Source of the DNA: Desulfobacteraceae bacterium
GTDB taxonomy: Bacteria; Desulfobacterota; DSM-4660; Desulfatiglandales; Desulfatiglandaceae
DNA length: 5,997 nt
NCBI GenBank assembly: GCA_030589225.1
Contig: JAUUWD010000109.1
Span: 1-5,997, forward strand
Direction of reading: 5' to 3'
Below are positions 1 through 5,925 of the stretch, one piece after another (position 1 is the stretch's first letter; each line of letters begins with the position of its first letter). The translations under genes were made by a program, and so were the position numbers. The notes below the pieces were generated by a model. The model saw nothing but the letters and a program-made list of their open reading frames with translations. It ran no database searches and was not told the DNA's origin.

Positions 1-2
1 GG

Positions 3-191
3 GCTGTAATGTGGAACTTCCAGCAAAAAGGAGTAATAAGAATTTCAGATTTAAAATTTAAGATTGAAGATTTAGAATTAGATTTAATAGACATGGGGGC
101 AGATGATATTTTAGTGGAAGAAGAAGGAGTTACCATTTTTACCAATATTAAAGATTTACAGAAAGTAAAAAACTTTTTGGAAGAAAATTAG
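3..191 (+). CDS. YebC/PmpR-family protein, C-terminal fragment (5' end outside window; 3' end truncated)
   Basis: The frame is open from the window edge (A-V before the first Met), so the ATG at 9 is probably an internal codon. The translation AVMWNFQQKGVIRI, then DMGADDILVEEEGVTIFTN, then KDLQKVKNFLEEN follows the YebC pattern GSVAYxFxxKGVI ... EAGAEDV ... VYT ... VRDALEAAG. YebC proteins are cytoplasmic; some act as DNA-binding transcription regulators and others are linked to translation of difficult peptide stretches. The family normally continues for about 60 more residues after the DALEAAG helix, to a tail like that of E. coli YebC (AEVSMIPST ... LIDMLEDCDDVQEVYHN). Here a TAG stops it at the helix end, 2 bases before the rplC ATG. 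GC is about 29% by hand count, well below the following genes. It is either a remnant or one side of a chimeric join; family assignment is fairly safe, integrity is not. Confidence 0.72.
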   Translation, partial: AVMWNFQQKGVIRISDLKFKIEDLELDLIDMGADDILVEEEGVTIFTNIKDLQKVKNFLEEN

Positions 192-193
192 GC

Positions 194-781
194 ATGACAC
201 AACATTTCCTTGAAGAGGGAAAGAGTGTACCTGTGACTGTCTTGAAGATTGGACCCTGTGTCGTGACCCAGAAGAAGACCGTTGAGAAAGAGGGATATAA
301 TGCAATCCAGGTAGGGTATGAGCCCAAAAAAGAGAGTCGGGTTAATAAACCTTTGCGGGGTCATTTCAGGGCAGCAGGGGAAAGATATTTCGCACATTTA
401 AATGAGATACGCATTGATGACCCTGAAACCTTCGAGCTCGGCCAGGAGATCAAATCAGATATTTTTAATGTCAATGATGTCGTTCATGTGATTGGTATTA
501 GCAAAGGCAGGGGATTCAGTGGTGTTATTAAACGGTGGGGTTTCTCCGGAGGAAGGAAGACCCACGGATCCCGTTCGCACAGGATTCCTGGTTCGATCGG
601 ATGCAGTGCTACGCCTGGGAGGGTTCAGAAAGGGAAAAAACTTCCCGGCAGAATGGGATGCCACCGTGTTACAATCAAGAATCTAAAAGTAGTTGGCGTT
701 AGGCCTGAAATGGATGTGGTTCTGGTCCGGGGGGCTGTACCGGGAAGTACCAACGGCCTTATTGAAATTAGTAAGGTTTGA
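194..781 (+). CDS. rplC: 50S ribosomal protein L3 (N-terminus apparently truncated)
   Basis: L3 binds 23S rRNA near the peptidyl-transferase centre and starts 50S assembly. The 195-residue product has the family core: PVTVLKIGPCVVTQKKT (13-29), DIFNVNDVVHVIGISKGRGFSG (89-110), VIKRWGFSGGRKTHGSRSHR (111-130), IPGSIGCSATPGR (131-143) and GRMGCHRVTIKNLKVVGVRPE (152-172). The glutamine methylated by PrmB in E. coli L3 (SIGQNQTPG) is replaced in SIGCSATPG, so that modification is not expected. L3 normally begins M-x-K-G-L-x-G-K-K-L-G-M-T-Q. Here the first ATG is the Met of GMTQ. The missing residues KKLFGRKLG are encoded in frame just upstream (167-193), but no ATG, GTG or TTG lies between the TAA at 149-151 and position 194. 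The weak SD-like GGAAG at 179-183 could serve the ATG at 194. Identity is certain; the 5' end is suspect. Confidence 0.96.
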   Translation: MTQHFLEEGKSVPVTVLKIGPCVVTQKKTVEKEGYNAIQVGYEPKKESRVNKPLRGHFRAAGERYFAHLNEIRIDDPETFELGQEIKSDIFNVNDVVHVIGISKGRGFSGVIKRWGFSGGRKTHGSRSHRIPGSIGCSATPGRVQKGKKLPGRMGCHRVTIKNLKVVGVRPEMDVVLVRGAVPGSTNGLIEISKV

Positions 782-880
782 TGCAGTGTTTATTAAGTTT
801 GTTGTGTTCATAGGTCCTGACTCGATTAATCCGGTGAACCCGACAGACTCAACGAACGAGGAAAGGGTAAGGGGCTCGAG

Positions 881-1504
881 ATGACTGTCGTGGATGTCCT
901 CAATCTTCAAAAGGAAAAGGTTTCTGAAGTGGAACTGAGGAAAGAAGTCTTTGATGTTCCAACAAAAAAGCATGTCCTTCATCAGGTCGTGGTTAGTCAG
1001 CTTGCCAGTCACAGGTCAGGAACTGCTGCCACAAAAGGCCGTTCAAAGGTTAAAGCCTCGGGGAGAAAGCTCTGGCGGCAAAAGGGGACTGGCAGGGCGA
1101 GAGTTGGATCTGCTGCCTCTCCCACAAGAAGGGGAGGAGGCGTGGCTTTTGGACCGAACCCCCGTAAATATGTTCACAAGGTCCCGAAGAAAGTAAAAAA
1201 GACTGCTCTGTGCATGGCGTTGACAGATAAAGTCCAGACCGATAGCCTTAAAGTGATCGATAGTTTTGACCTTCCGGAGATCAAGACAAAAAATTTTGTT
1301 GGAGTTATGAAAATTTTTGATGTAAATAAGGCACTGATTGTGACTGAAGACAAACTGGTAAACTTGGAAAAATCATCTAAAAATGTCCCATGGGTGAAGG
1401 TGATGCGGTACCAGGGGCTTAACGTTTATGATATCCTGAAATATGATCTTCTTTTCCTGGAGCAATCCGCCGTAGGAAAGATAGAGGAGGCGTTGATATC
1501 GTGA
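881..1504 (+). CDS. rplD: 50S ribosomal protein L4/L1e
   Basis: L4 is an early-assembly 50S protein whose long basic loop reaches into the peptide exit tunnel. The 207-residue length is normal. The loop is clear at about 44-100: HRSGTAATKGRSKV, then the conserved GGRKxWRQKGTGRAR-like segment GRKLWRQKGTGRARVGSAAS (61-80), then PTRRGGGVAFGPNPRKY (81-97). The globular C-terminal half includes LIVTED and the NVYDILKYDLLFLEQSAVGKIEE end. The ATG at 881 is preceded by AAGGGG about 6 bases upstream. The 99-nt gap from rplC is unusually long for this operon. The stop (TGA, 1502-1504) overlaps the start of rplW, suggesting translational coupling. In E. coli L4 represses its own operon through the leader upstream of rpsJ; that leader is not in this window, so nothing can be said about it here. 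Confidence 0.97.
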   Translation: MTVVDVLNLQKEKVSEVELRKEVFDVPTKKHVLHQVVVSQLASHRSGTAATKGRSKVKASGRKLWRQKGTGRARVGSAASPTRRGGGVAFGPNPRKYVHKVPKKVKKTALCMALTDKVQTDSLKVIDSFDLPEIKTKNFVGVMKIFDVNKALIVTEDKLVNLEKSSKNVPWVKVMRYQGLNVYDILKYDLLFLEQSAVGKIEEALIS

Positions 1505-1791
1505 TGGATATCTACCAGGTGATTAAAGAGCCGCGCATCACGGAAAAAGCGAACATTCAGAAGGAAGATACTAACCAAGTAACCTTCAAGGTGCACAAAA
1601 AAGCTAATAAGGTGGAAATAAGACAGGCCGTTGAGACCTTTTTTAAGACAAAGGTTTTGGATGTGCGGACTATGAACGTGCGTGGCAAGCGGCGCAGGAT
1701 GGGAAAAACCGTGGGAAAGAAGTCTGATTGGAAGAAGGCGGTTGTCAGGCTGGCCCCGGGGGAGAACATCGAATTTTTTGAAGGAATGTAA
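1501..1791 (+). CDS. rplW: 50S ribosomal protein L23
   Basis: L23 sits at the exit of the peptide tunnel and is the docking site for trigger factor and SRP. The 96-residue product shows the family start DIYQVIKEPRITEKA (3-17), the NQVTFKVHKKANKVEIRQAVE segment (25-45), the FFKTKVLDVRTMNVRGKRRR basic extension (47-66) and the GENIEFFEGM end. The GTG at 1501 overlaps the rplD stop by 4 bases (GTGA) and lies 10 bases after the strong SD GAGGAGG (1484-1490). The ATG at 1504 immediately behind it is an equally plausible start and would shorten the protein by one residue. The product is normal in length and residues. Confidence 0.96.
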   Translation: MMDIYQVIKEPRITEKANIQKEDTNQVTFKVHKKANKVEIRQAVETFFKTKVLDVRTMNVRGKRRRMGKTVGKKSDWKKAVVRLAPGENIEFFEGM

Positions 1792-1817
1792 AGTGACCAG
1801 GTAATGCGGAGCAAGTA

Positions 1818-2642
1818 ATGGGTATTAAGACGAATAAGCCAACCTCACCGGGAAGAAGATTTCAGAGCTCCTCTACGTTTGAGGAAGTAACTCGCAAGGG
1901 ACCTGAGAAAAGCCTTCTTGCAGGCATTAGAAAAACGGGAGGCAGGAATTCGGCTGGCCGTATGACTATACGGCATAGGGGAGGCGGTCACAAACGAAAA
2001 TACAGGTTGATCGATTTCAGGAGGAATAAGGATGGGGTTCCTGCTCGAGTGGCCTCGATTGAATATGATCCGAACCGTTCGTCAAATATAGCTCTTTTGC
2101 ATTATGTAGACGGAGAAAAACGGTACATCCTGGCCCCACTCAAACTTCGGGTAGGAGATCAGGTGAACTCGGGTCCGGGTGCGGAAATTAAGCCAGGTAA
2201 TTCCATTTCCCTGAGGGAAATGCCTTTGGGAACACACATCCACAATATTGAACTAAAGATTGGGCATGGTGGACAGCTGGCCAGAAGCGCAGGAAGTTAT
2301 GCGCAACTAATGGCAAAAGAAGGAAAGTATGCCCAGATCAAACTTCCATCCGGTGAGGTACGAATGGTCCTTCTGGACTGTAAGGCAACGATAGGTCAGG
2401 TCGGCAACCTTGACCATGAAAACATATCTATCGGTAAAGCCGGTAGAAATAGATGGTTAGGGAAAAGACCCCATGTGAGGGGTGTTGCCATGAACCCAGT
2501 GGATCATCCTCATGGTGGAGGAGAAGGAAAGTCCTCAGGTGGACGTCATCCTGTGACCCCTTGGGGTGTTCCGACCAAGGGCTACAGGACCAGAGTCAGG
2601 AAGTCGAGCGACAGGCTTATTGTAAAAAGACGAAAAAAGTAG
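1818..2642 (+). CDS. rplB: 50S ribosomal protein L2
   Basis: L2 binds 23S rRNA near the peptidyl-transferase centre and is needed for subunit joining and peptidyl transfer. The 274-residue length matches the family. Visible hallmarks are the N-terminal [13 protein letters not shown] (4-16), [20 protein letters not shown] (41-60), [11 protein letters not shown] (61-71), the SH3-like middle with [23 protein letters not shown] (82-104), and the C-terminal [17 protein letters not shown] (221-237). His230 in VDHPHGGG corresponds to the essential His229 of E. coli L2. The end is the usual basic tail ([14 protein letters not shown]). The ATG is preceded by GGAG at 1808-1811, 6 bases upstream. It sits 26 nt after rplW and 83 nt before rpsS; the latter spacer can fold (see the separate entry). 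Confidence 0.98.
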   Translation: MGIKTNKPTSPGRRFQSSSTFEEVTRKGPEKSLLAGIRKTGGRNSAGRMTIRHRGGGHKRKYRLIDFRRNKDGVPARVASIEYDPNRSSNIALLHYVDGEKRYILAPLKLRVGDQVNSGPGAEIKPGNSISLREMPLGTHIHNIELKIGHGGQLARSAGSYAQLMAKEGKYAQIKLPSGEVRMVLLDCKATIGQVGNLDHENISIGKAGRNRWLGKRPHVRGVAMNPVDHPHGGGEGKSSGGRHPVTPWGVPTKGYRTRVRKSSDRLIVKRRKK

Positions 2643-2650
2643 TCTCACGA

Positions 2651-2697
2651 ATCCCATCGTAAATCGGCTCCCTTCAAGAGAGAAGCCGGGATGGGGT
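2651..2697 (+). promoter_or_regulatory. Two-tier hairpin in the rplB-rpsS spacer
   Basis: An outer stem pairs 2651-2658 (ATCCCATC) with 2690-2697 (GATGGGGT), 8 pairs including one G-U. An inner stem pairs CGGCT (2665-2669) with AGCCG (2684-2688). They are separated by a 6-nt left bulge and a 1-nt right bulge, with a 14-nt loop. There is no T-tract after it, so it is not a standard intrinsic terminator. It ends 16 nt before the rpsS Shine-Dalgarno and could be an RNA-processing site, a stability element or a translational control structure. The pairing is seen; the function is unknown. Confidence 0.4.
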
Positions 2698-2725
2698 GTA
2701 AATTGAATCAAGAGGGAGAAAAACC

Positions 2726-3016
2726 TTGCCAAGATCGTTAAAAAAAGGACCTTTTGTCGATGAACATCTATTGAGGAAGGTACAAAACGTGGCAGGAACA
2801 ATGAGCAGGAAAATCGTCAAGACATGGTCGCGCAGGTCAACGATTCTTCCTGAGTTTGTCGGCCTGACATTTGCGGTGCACAATGGTAGAAAATTCCTGC
2901 CAGTATTTGTTACTGAAGACATGGTAGGGCATAAATTGGGTGAATTTGCCCCCACACGAACCTTTTATGGACATGCCGGGGATAAGAAATCCAGGTTGAA
3001 GGGCAAGAAGAAATAA
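2726..3016 (+). CDS. rpsS: 30S ribosomal protein S19
   Basis: S19 binds the head of the 30S subunit with S13 near the A-site tRNA. The 96-residue product is nearly invariant in its core: [18 protein letters not shown] (2-19), [20 protein letters not shown] (30-49), [20 protein letters not shown] (50-69), [19 protein letters not shown] (70-88), then a basic tail. The start is TTG at 2726. It must be used, because the conserved [11 protein letters not shown] follows it directly and the first internal Met is residue 26. GGGAG at 2714-2718 gives a good SD, 7 bases upstream. Confidence 0.97.
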   Translation: MPRSLKKGPFVDEHLLRKVQNVAGTMSRKIVKTWSRRSTILPEFVGLTFAVHNGRKFLPVFVTEDMVGHKLGEFAPTRTFYGHAGDKKSRLKGKKK

Positions 3017-3052
3017 CCGCTAAAGGCTGAGTGCCTGAATTGGAATGTTATT

Positions 3053-3385
3053 ATGGAAACGAGGGCAGTGGCAAAATTTGTTAGGATTTCACCCCGCAAG
3101 ATTCGTTTGGTTATGGATCAAGTCAGGGGGAAGCAGGTCGGAGAGGCATTGAATATGCTTTCCTTTGCACCCCAGAGAGGGGCGCGAATACTAAAAAAAT
3201 TAGTCAATTCAGCGATTGCGAATGCTGAACAAAATACAGGTGTGGACGTGGACTCCCTTTACATAATGCGGGTTTATGCTGACGAAGGACCAACCCTGAA
3301 GCGGTGGCGGCCCCGGGCACAAGGGCGTGCAACGCCCATAAGGAAGAGAACGAGTCATCTTACTGTTGTCCTGAATGAGAAGTAG
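3053..3385 (+). CDS. rplV: 50S ribosomal protein L22
   Basis: L22 contacts all 23S rRNA domains; its long beta-hairpin lines the exit tunnel near the macrolide site. The 110 residues match the family length. Recognised segments are AKFVRISPRKIRLVMDQVRG (7-26), ALNMLSFAPQRGARILKKLV (32-51), NSAIANAEQNTG (52-63) and the hairpin region ADEGPTLKRWRPRAQGRATP (76-95) followed by IRKRTSHLTVVL. The hairpin shows no insertion or deletion of the kind linked to macrolide resistance, judged by eye. The ATG at 3053 starts just before the conserved region and has only a weak SD (TGGA at 3041-3044). It lies 36 nt after rpsS. Confidence 0.97.
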   Translation: METRAVAKFVRISPRKIRLVMDQVRGKQVGEALNMLSFAPQRGARILKKLVNSAIANAEQNTGVDVDSLYIMRVYADEGPTLKRWRPRAQGRATPIRKRTSHLTVVLNEK

Positions 3386-3496
3386 ATCAATAATGTGTTT
3401 TCGGAATTGAGAATGTAGAATTCGGATTGTTTGTAATCCACTTTGATTATTTAGCAGCTTAACCACATAACCGTTTAATCGCTCTGGAGGTGTGTA
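3386..3496 (+). other. 111-nt non-coding spacer between rplV and rpsC with small inverted repeats
   Basis: Standard operons have rplV and rpsC almost touching, so this gap is long. It contains GAATT (3404-3408) paired with AATTC (3419-3423), and a small hairpin GGATTG/TAATCC (3424-3429 with 3434-3439, one G-U, 4-nt loop). TTCGGAATTG and TTCGGATTG (3400-3409 and 3421-3429) form an imperfect direct repeat. No T-tract, promoter or ORF was found. The last bases carry the strong rpsC SD. It may be decayed intergenic-repeat DNA. Confidence 0.4.
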
Positions 3497-4141
3497 TTGG
3501 GCCAGAAAGTTCATCCGATCGGCTTTAGATTGGGAATCAATAGAACCTGGGATTCGAGATGGTTTGCTCGCAAGGAATACAGTGATTTTGTCCTTGAAGA
3601 TTACAACATCAGGAAGTTTTTGAAAAAGAGACTTTTTCAGGCCGGTGTGGCAAGAATAGAGATTGAAAGAGCTGCCAATAAGGTCCGAATTCGTATATAC
3701 ACCGCCAGACCTGGGATTATTATAGGCAAAAAGGGCGTTGAGATTGAAAAGCTGAAGCGAGAACTTGAAAAAATGATCAATAGGGAGATCATTATAGATA
3801 TTCAAGAAGTAAGAAAAGCTGAGGTTGAAGCACAGTTAGTTGCAGAGAACGTGGCTCTGCAACTGGTTCGGAGAATAGCTTTCAGGCGGGCTATGAAGAA
3901 GAGTGTAACTGCTGCTTTGAGGTTTGGGGCCCAGGGCATCAAAATTGCCTGTAGCGGCAGGTTGGGAGGGGCTGAGATGGCTCGCCGGGAGTGGTATCGG
4001 GAAGGCAGAGTTCCTCTTCACACCCTCAGAGCTGACATAGATTATGGCTTTGCCGAAGCGCGCACAACATACGGAATAATTGGAGTTAAGGTGATTATAT
4101 TCAAAGGCGAAATTTTGCCGGATAAAACCAAAAAAGAATAG
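3497..4141 (+). CDS. rpsC: 30S ribosomal protein S3
   Basis: S3 lies at the mRNA entry channel of the 30S head and helps unwind structured mRNA. The 214-residue product starts with the invariant [13 protein letters not shown] (2-14). It has a type II KH domain with the GxxG loop in [18 protein letters not shown] (70-87; GKKG at 77-80). The conserved C-terminal domain includes [41 protein letters not shown] and [15 protein letters not shown]. The start is TTG at 3497, fixed by the conserved N-terminus and by the strong SD GGAGGTG at 3486-3492. The stop TAG (4139-4141) overlaps the likely SD of rplP. Confidence 0.97.
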   Translation: MGQKVHPIGFRLGINRTWDSRWFARKEYSDFVLEDYNIRKFLKKRLFQAGVARIEIERAANKVRIRIYTARPGIIIGKKGVEIEKLKRELEKMINREIIIDIQEVRKAEVEAQLVAENVALQLVRRIAFRRAMKKSVTAALRFGAQGIKIACSGRLGGAEMARREWYREGRVPLHTLRADIDYGFAEARTTYGIIGVKVIIFKGEILPDKTKKE

Positions 4142-4150
4142 GGGCCCTTT

Positions 4151-4561
4151 ATGCTAAGCCCAAAAAAGGTCAAATATCGCAAGAGGCAAAAGGGTAGGAC
4201 AAAAGGTAAGGCTTTGCGGGGTAGCACTCTGGAGTTTGGTGACTATGGTTTGCAGGCCCTGGAATGTGGCCATATGACTGCCCAACAGATAGAATCGGCC
4301 CGAGTCGCCGTAACAAGGCATATAAAACGCGGGGGAAAGATTTGGATCCGGGTTTTTCCGGATAAATCGTTTACCAAAAAACCCGCTGAAACGAGGATGG
4401 GCAAAGGTAAAGGTGCACCTGAAGGATGGGTGGCCGTGGTGAAGCCAGGAAGGATCCTGTACGAATTAGAAGGGGTGGCCGAGACTGTGGCCGCAGAGGC
4501 CTTTCGATTGGCTGGTCACAAGCTGCCGTTTGCTACAAGATTCGTTATCAGGAGATCGTAA
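4151..4561 (+). CDS. rplP: 50S ribosomal protein L16
   Basis: L16 helps form the A-site tRNA pocket of the 50S subunit and is a late assembly protein. Its 136 residues match E. coli L16 in length. Hallmarks are [20 protein letters not shown] (1-20), [12 protein letters not shown] (27-38), the [20 protein letters not shown] helix (43-62), [20 protein letters not shown] (63-82) and [20 protein letters not shown] (83-102). Arg82 lines up with the Arg that is hydroxylated by YcfD in E. coli; whether it is modified here cannot be told. AGGGG (4140-4144), spanning the rpsC stop, serves as SD. The rpmC start follows its stop by 4 nt. Confidence 0.97.
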   Translation: MLSPKKVKYRKRQKGRTKGKALRGSTLEFGDYGLQALECGHMTAQQIESARVAVTRHIKRGGKIWIRVFPDKSFTKKPAETRMGKGKGAPEGWVAVVKPGRILYELEGVAETVAAEAFRLAGHKLPFATRFVIRRS

Positions 4562-4565
4562 ACTC

Positions 4566-4769
4566 ATGAAGGCAAAGGAGTTGAAAGAGCTAACTGAAGA
4601 AGAGCTCATGGAGAGGACAAAAGAGTTGGGCAGGGAGTTGTTTAATTTGCGGTTCCAGAAGGCTACTGGTCAGCTTGGAAATACTGCCGTAATTCCCAAA
4701 ACAAAAAAAGACCTGGCACGGGTAAAGACGGTGATCAGGGAATTGGAAATCTCCAGAGCAGGAAGGTAA
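4566..4769 (+). CDS. rpmC: 50S ribosomal protein L29
   Basis: L29 is a small two-helix hairpin protein next to L23 at the exit-tunnel mouth. The product is 67 residues: MKAKELKELTEEELMERTKE, LGRELFNLRFQKATGQLGNT, the AVIPKTKKDLARVKTVIREL helix, and a short tail. The start is the ATG at 4566, not the upstream TTG at 4530, because MKAKELKEL is the standard L29 N-terminus. The SD AGGAG lies inside the end of rplP (about 4551-4555), indicating coupling. Length and motifs are ordinary. Confidence 0.95.
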   Translation: MKAKELKELTEEELMERTKELGRELFNLRFQKATGQLGNTAVIPKTKKDLARVKTVIRELEISRAGR

Positions 4770-4812
4770 GTTTCTCGCACATGAAGTTGCTTTTTTAATA
4801 TTTGAGGTGCAG

Positions 4813-5070
4813 ATGACAGAGCGCGGATTACGAAGAAGGCTGGTGGGGACCGTTGTGAGCAACAGGATGAATAAAACGGCCCTGGTTTTAGTCGAACGGT
4901 TAACGAAACATCGGACCTATAATAAGTATGTCAAAAGGCGTGTAAAATATATGGCTCATGATCCCCAAAACCTGTGCCAAATCGGGGACAAGGTGAGGAT
5001 CATTGAAAGCCGACCTCTCAGCAAGAGGAAGAGGTGGCATGTCATTGAGAGAATCAATATTGTAGTTTAG
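4813..5070 (+). CDS. rpsQ: 30S ribosomal protein S17
   Basis: S17 is an OB-fold primary 16S rRNA-binding protein of the 30S body. The 85-residue product has RRRLVGTVVSNRMNKTALVL (7-26), VERLTKHRTYNKYVKRRVKY (27-46), AHDPQNLCQIGDKVRIIESR (48-67) and PLSKRKRWHVIERI (68-81), all matching the family (GxVVSdkMdKTxvV ... HdexNxcxxGDxVxIxExRPLSKxKxW). The start is ATG 4813. A GTG at 4807 in frame overlaps the SD (GAGGTG, 4804-4809) and is therefore not chosen. The 43-nt gap from rpmC contains a T6 run but no convincing hairpin. Confidence 0.96.
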   Translation: MTERGLRRRLVGTVVSNRMNKTALVLVERLTKHRTYNKYVKRRVKYMAHDPQNLCQIGDKVRIIESRPLSKRKRWHVIERINIVV

Positions 5071-5105
5071 ATTGAATGGAGAGATAGCTCACCGGGGTTG
5101 GGGAT

Positions 5106-5474
5106 ATGATACAGACTCAAACGAAATTGAAGGTTGCTGACAATTCTGGAGCCAAATTGCTTTCCTGCATAAAGGTGCTGGGTGGGTCTAAGAGGAGATA
5201 CGCCAGTGTAGGAGATATCATAGTTGTATCGGTGAAGGAGGCGATGCCCAATTCCAAGGTGAAAAAGGGAGATGTTGTTCGAGCGGTGATTGTCAGAACA
5301 GCAAAAGGGCTCCGCAGACAGGATGGGTCCTATATAAAATTTGATGATAACTCGGCAGTATTGATCAACCAGCAAATGGAGCCCATCGGGACTCGAATCT
5401 TTGGGCCGGTAGCAAGAGAATTGAGAGCAAAAAATTTCATGAAGATCATTTCATTGGCCCCAGAAGTTCTTTGA
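5106..5474 (+). CDS. rplN: 50S ribosomal protein L14
   Basis: L14 lies at the subunit interface, contacts L19 and forms inter-subunit bridges; it is also the target of the silencing factor RsfS. The 122-residue length is exactly typical. Motifs are [20 protein letters not shown] (1-20), [20 protein letters not shown] (21-40), [20 protein letters not shown] (41-60), [20 protein letters not shown] (61-80), [20 protein letters not shown] (81-100) and [20 protein letters not shown] (101-120). GGGG at 5094-5097 is the likely SD. It marks the switch from the S10 to the spc part of the cluster, here with only a 35-nt gap and no visible promoter. Confidence 0.97.
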   Translation: MIQTQTKLKVADNSGAKLLSCIKVLGGSKRRYASVGDIIVVSVKEAMPNSKVKKGDVVRAVIVRTAKGLRRQDGSYIKFDDNSAVLINQQMEPIGTRIFGPVARELRAKNFMKIISLAPEVL

Positions 5475-5494
5475 GGAAATCGGGAGTAGTAGAA

Positions 5495-5824
5495 GTGCGG
5501 AAAAAACACCCTAAAATCAGGAAAAATGATAAGGTTATTGTTCTTGCCGGAAAAGAGAGAGGTAAGATCGGGACAGTTTTGAAAGTTGATCCTGAGAAAG
5601 AGCGCGTGATAATTGAGAAAGTCAATATGGTTAAGAAACACGCGAAGGCGAGTGCGCAAACTGCCCAAGGTGGAATTATTGAAAAGGAAGCTCCCCTGAA
5701 TATTTCTGACGTGATGATTGTTTGCAACAAGTGCACTGAACCTACCAGAATCGGAAAACGCGTACTTGAGGACGGTTCAAAGATTCGTGTTTGCAAGAAG
5801 TGTGGCGAACCAATGGATGAGTGA
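5495..5824 (+). CDS. rplX: 50S ribosomal protein L24 with C-terminal four-cysteine zinc-ribbon motif
   Basis: L24 is an assembly-initiator protein that binds 23S rRNA near the tunnel exit. The product shows the KOW core: KIRKNDKVIVLAGKERGKIG (7-26), TVLKVDPEKERVIIEKVNMV (27-46), then QGGIIEKEAPLNISDVMIVC (58-77). Two CxxC pairs (C77/C80 and C100/C103) form the zinc-ribbon tail seen in many bacterial L24 proteins. The GTG at 5495 is preferred because GGGAG lies at 5482-5486, 8 bases upstream, and the family core begins soon after. The longer TTG start at 5471 would overlap the rplN stop and add 8 residues (117 in all), but it has only a poor SD; it remains possible. The product is otherwise of normal length. 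It is the last operon gene seen. Confidence 0.94.
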   Translation: MRKKHPKIRKNDKVIVLAGKERGKIGTVLKVDPEKERVIIEKVNMVKKHAKASAQTAQGGIIEKEAPLNISDVMIVCNKCTEPTRIGKRVLEDGSKIRVCKKCGEPMDE

Positions 5825-5834
5825 GGGGATTGGG

Positions 5835-5925
5835 GATTGATTATTGACTATTGATGATTGGCGATTAACTCTTTAAACAGGGTGTTTTTTTTCAAATAGT
5901 CAATCTTCAATCGAAAATAGTCAAT
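5835..5925 (+). repeat. Inverted repeat cluster built on ATTGACTATT
   Basis: ATTGACTATT occurs at 5843-5852, and its exact reverse complement AATAGTCAAT occurs at 5895-5904 and again at 5916-5925. With the first copy, the stem extends outward through a 2x2 internal loop to GATTGA (5835-5840) paired with TCAATC (5907-5912), giving 16 paired bases around a 42-nt loop. The look (GATTGATTATTGACTATTGA) is that of short intergenic repeats dispersed through a genome, but one window cannot show dispersal. Confidence 0.55.
5875..5892 (+). terminator. Weak terminator-like T-tract
   Basis: A short perfect inverted repeat AAACA-GGG-TGTTT (5875-5887) runs into eight Ts (5885-5892), nested in the loop of the larger ATTGACTATT hairpin. 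The 5-bp AT-rich stem with a 3-nt loop is too weak for a confident intrinsic terminator. Its position about 50-70 nt after the rplX stop is suitable, and together with the outer hairpin it might reduce readthrough. Confidence 0.25.

Noticed and set aside
683..1012. 109-codon minus-strand frame spanning the rplC-rplD gap
   Set aside because: Both ends lie in real + strand genes, the translation resembles nothing known, and no SD is evident. It is chance openness.
3209..3805. 198-codon open frame on the minus strand
   Set aside because: It lies antisense to rplV and rpsC, whose products are unmistakable, and crosses their spacer. The translation has no family resemblance. It is a shadow.
4530..4565. 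Longer rpmC start at TTG 4530
   Set aside because: It would overlap the end of rplP and add 12 non-conserved residues. MKAKELKEL at 4566 is the family start with an SD in place.
4770..4812. Terminator between rpmC and rpsQ (T6 run at about 4791-4796)
   Set aside because: Only a 3-bp GCA/TGC pairing precedes the Ts, and the operon clearly continues.
5446..5796. Minus-strand frame of 116 codons opposite rplX
   Set aside because: Its hydrophobic, membrane-like look is what the antisense of a Lys/Glu-rich gene gives. rplX is clearly the real gene.
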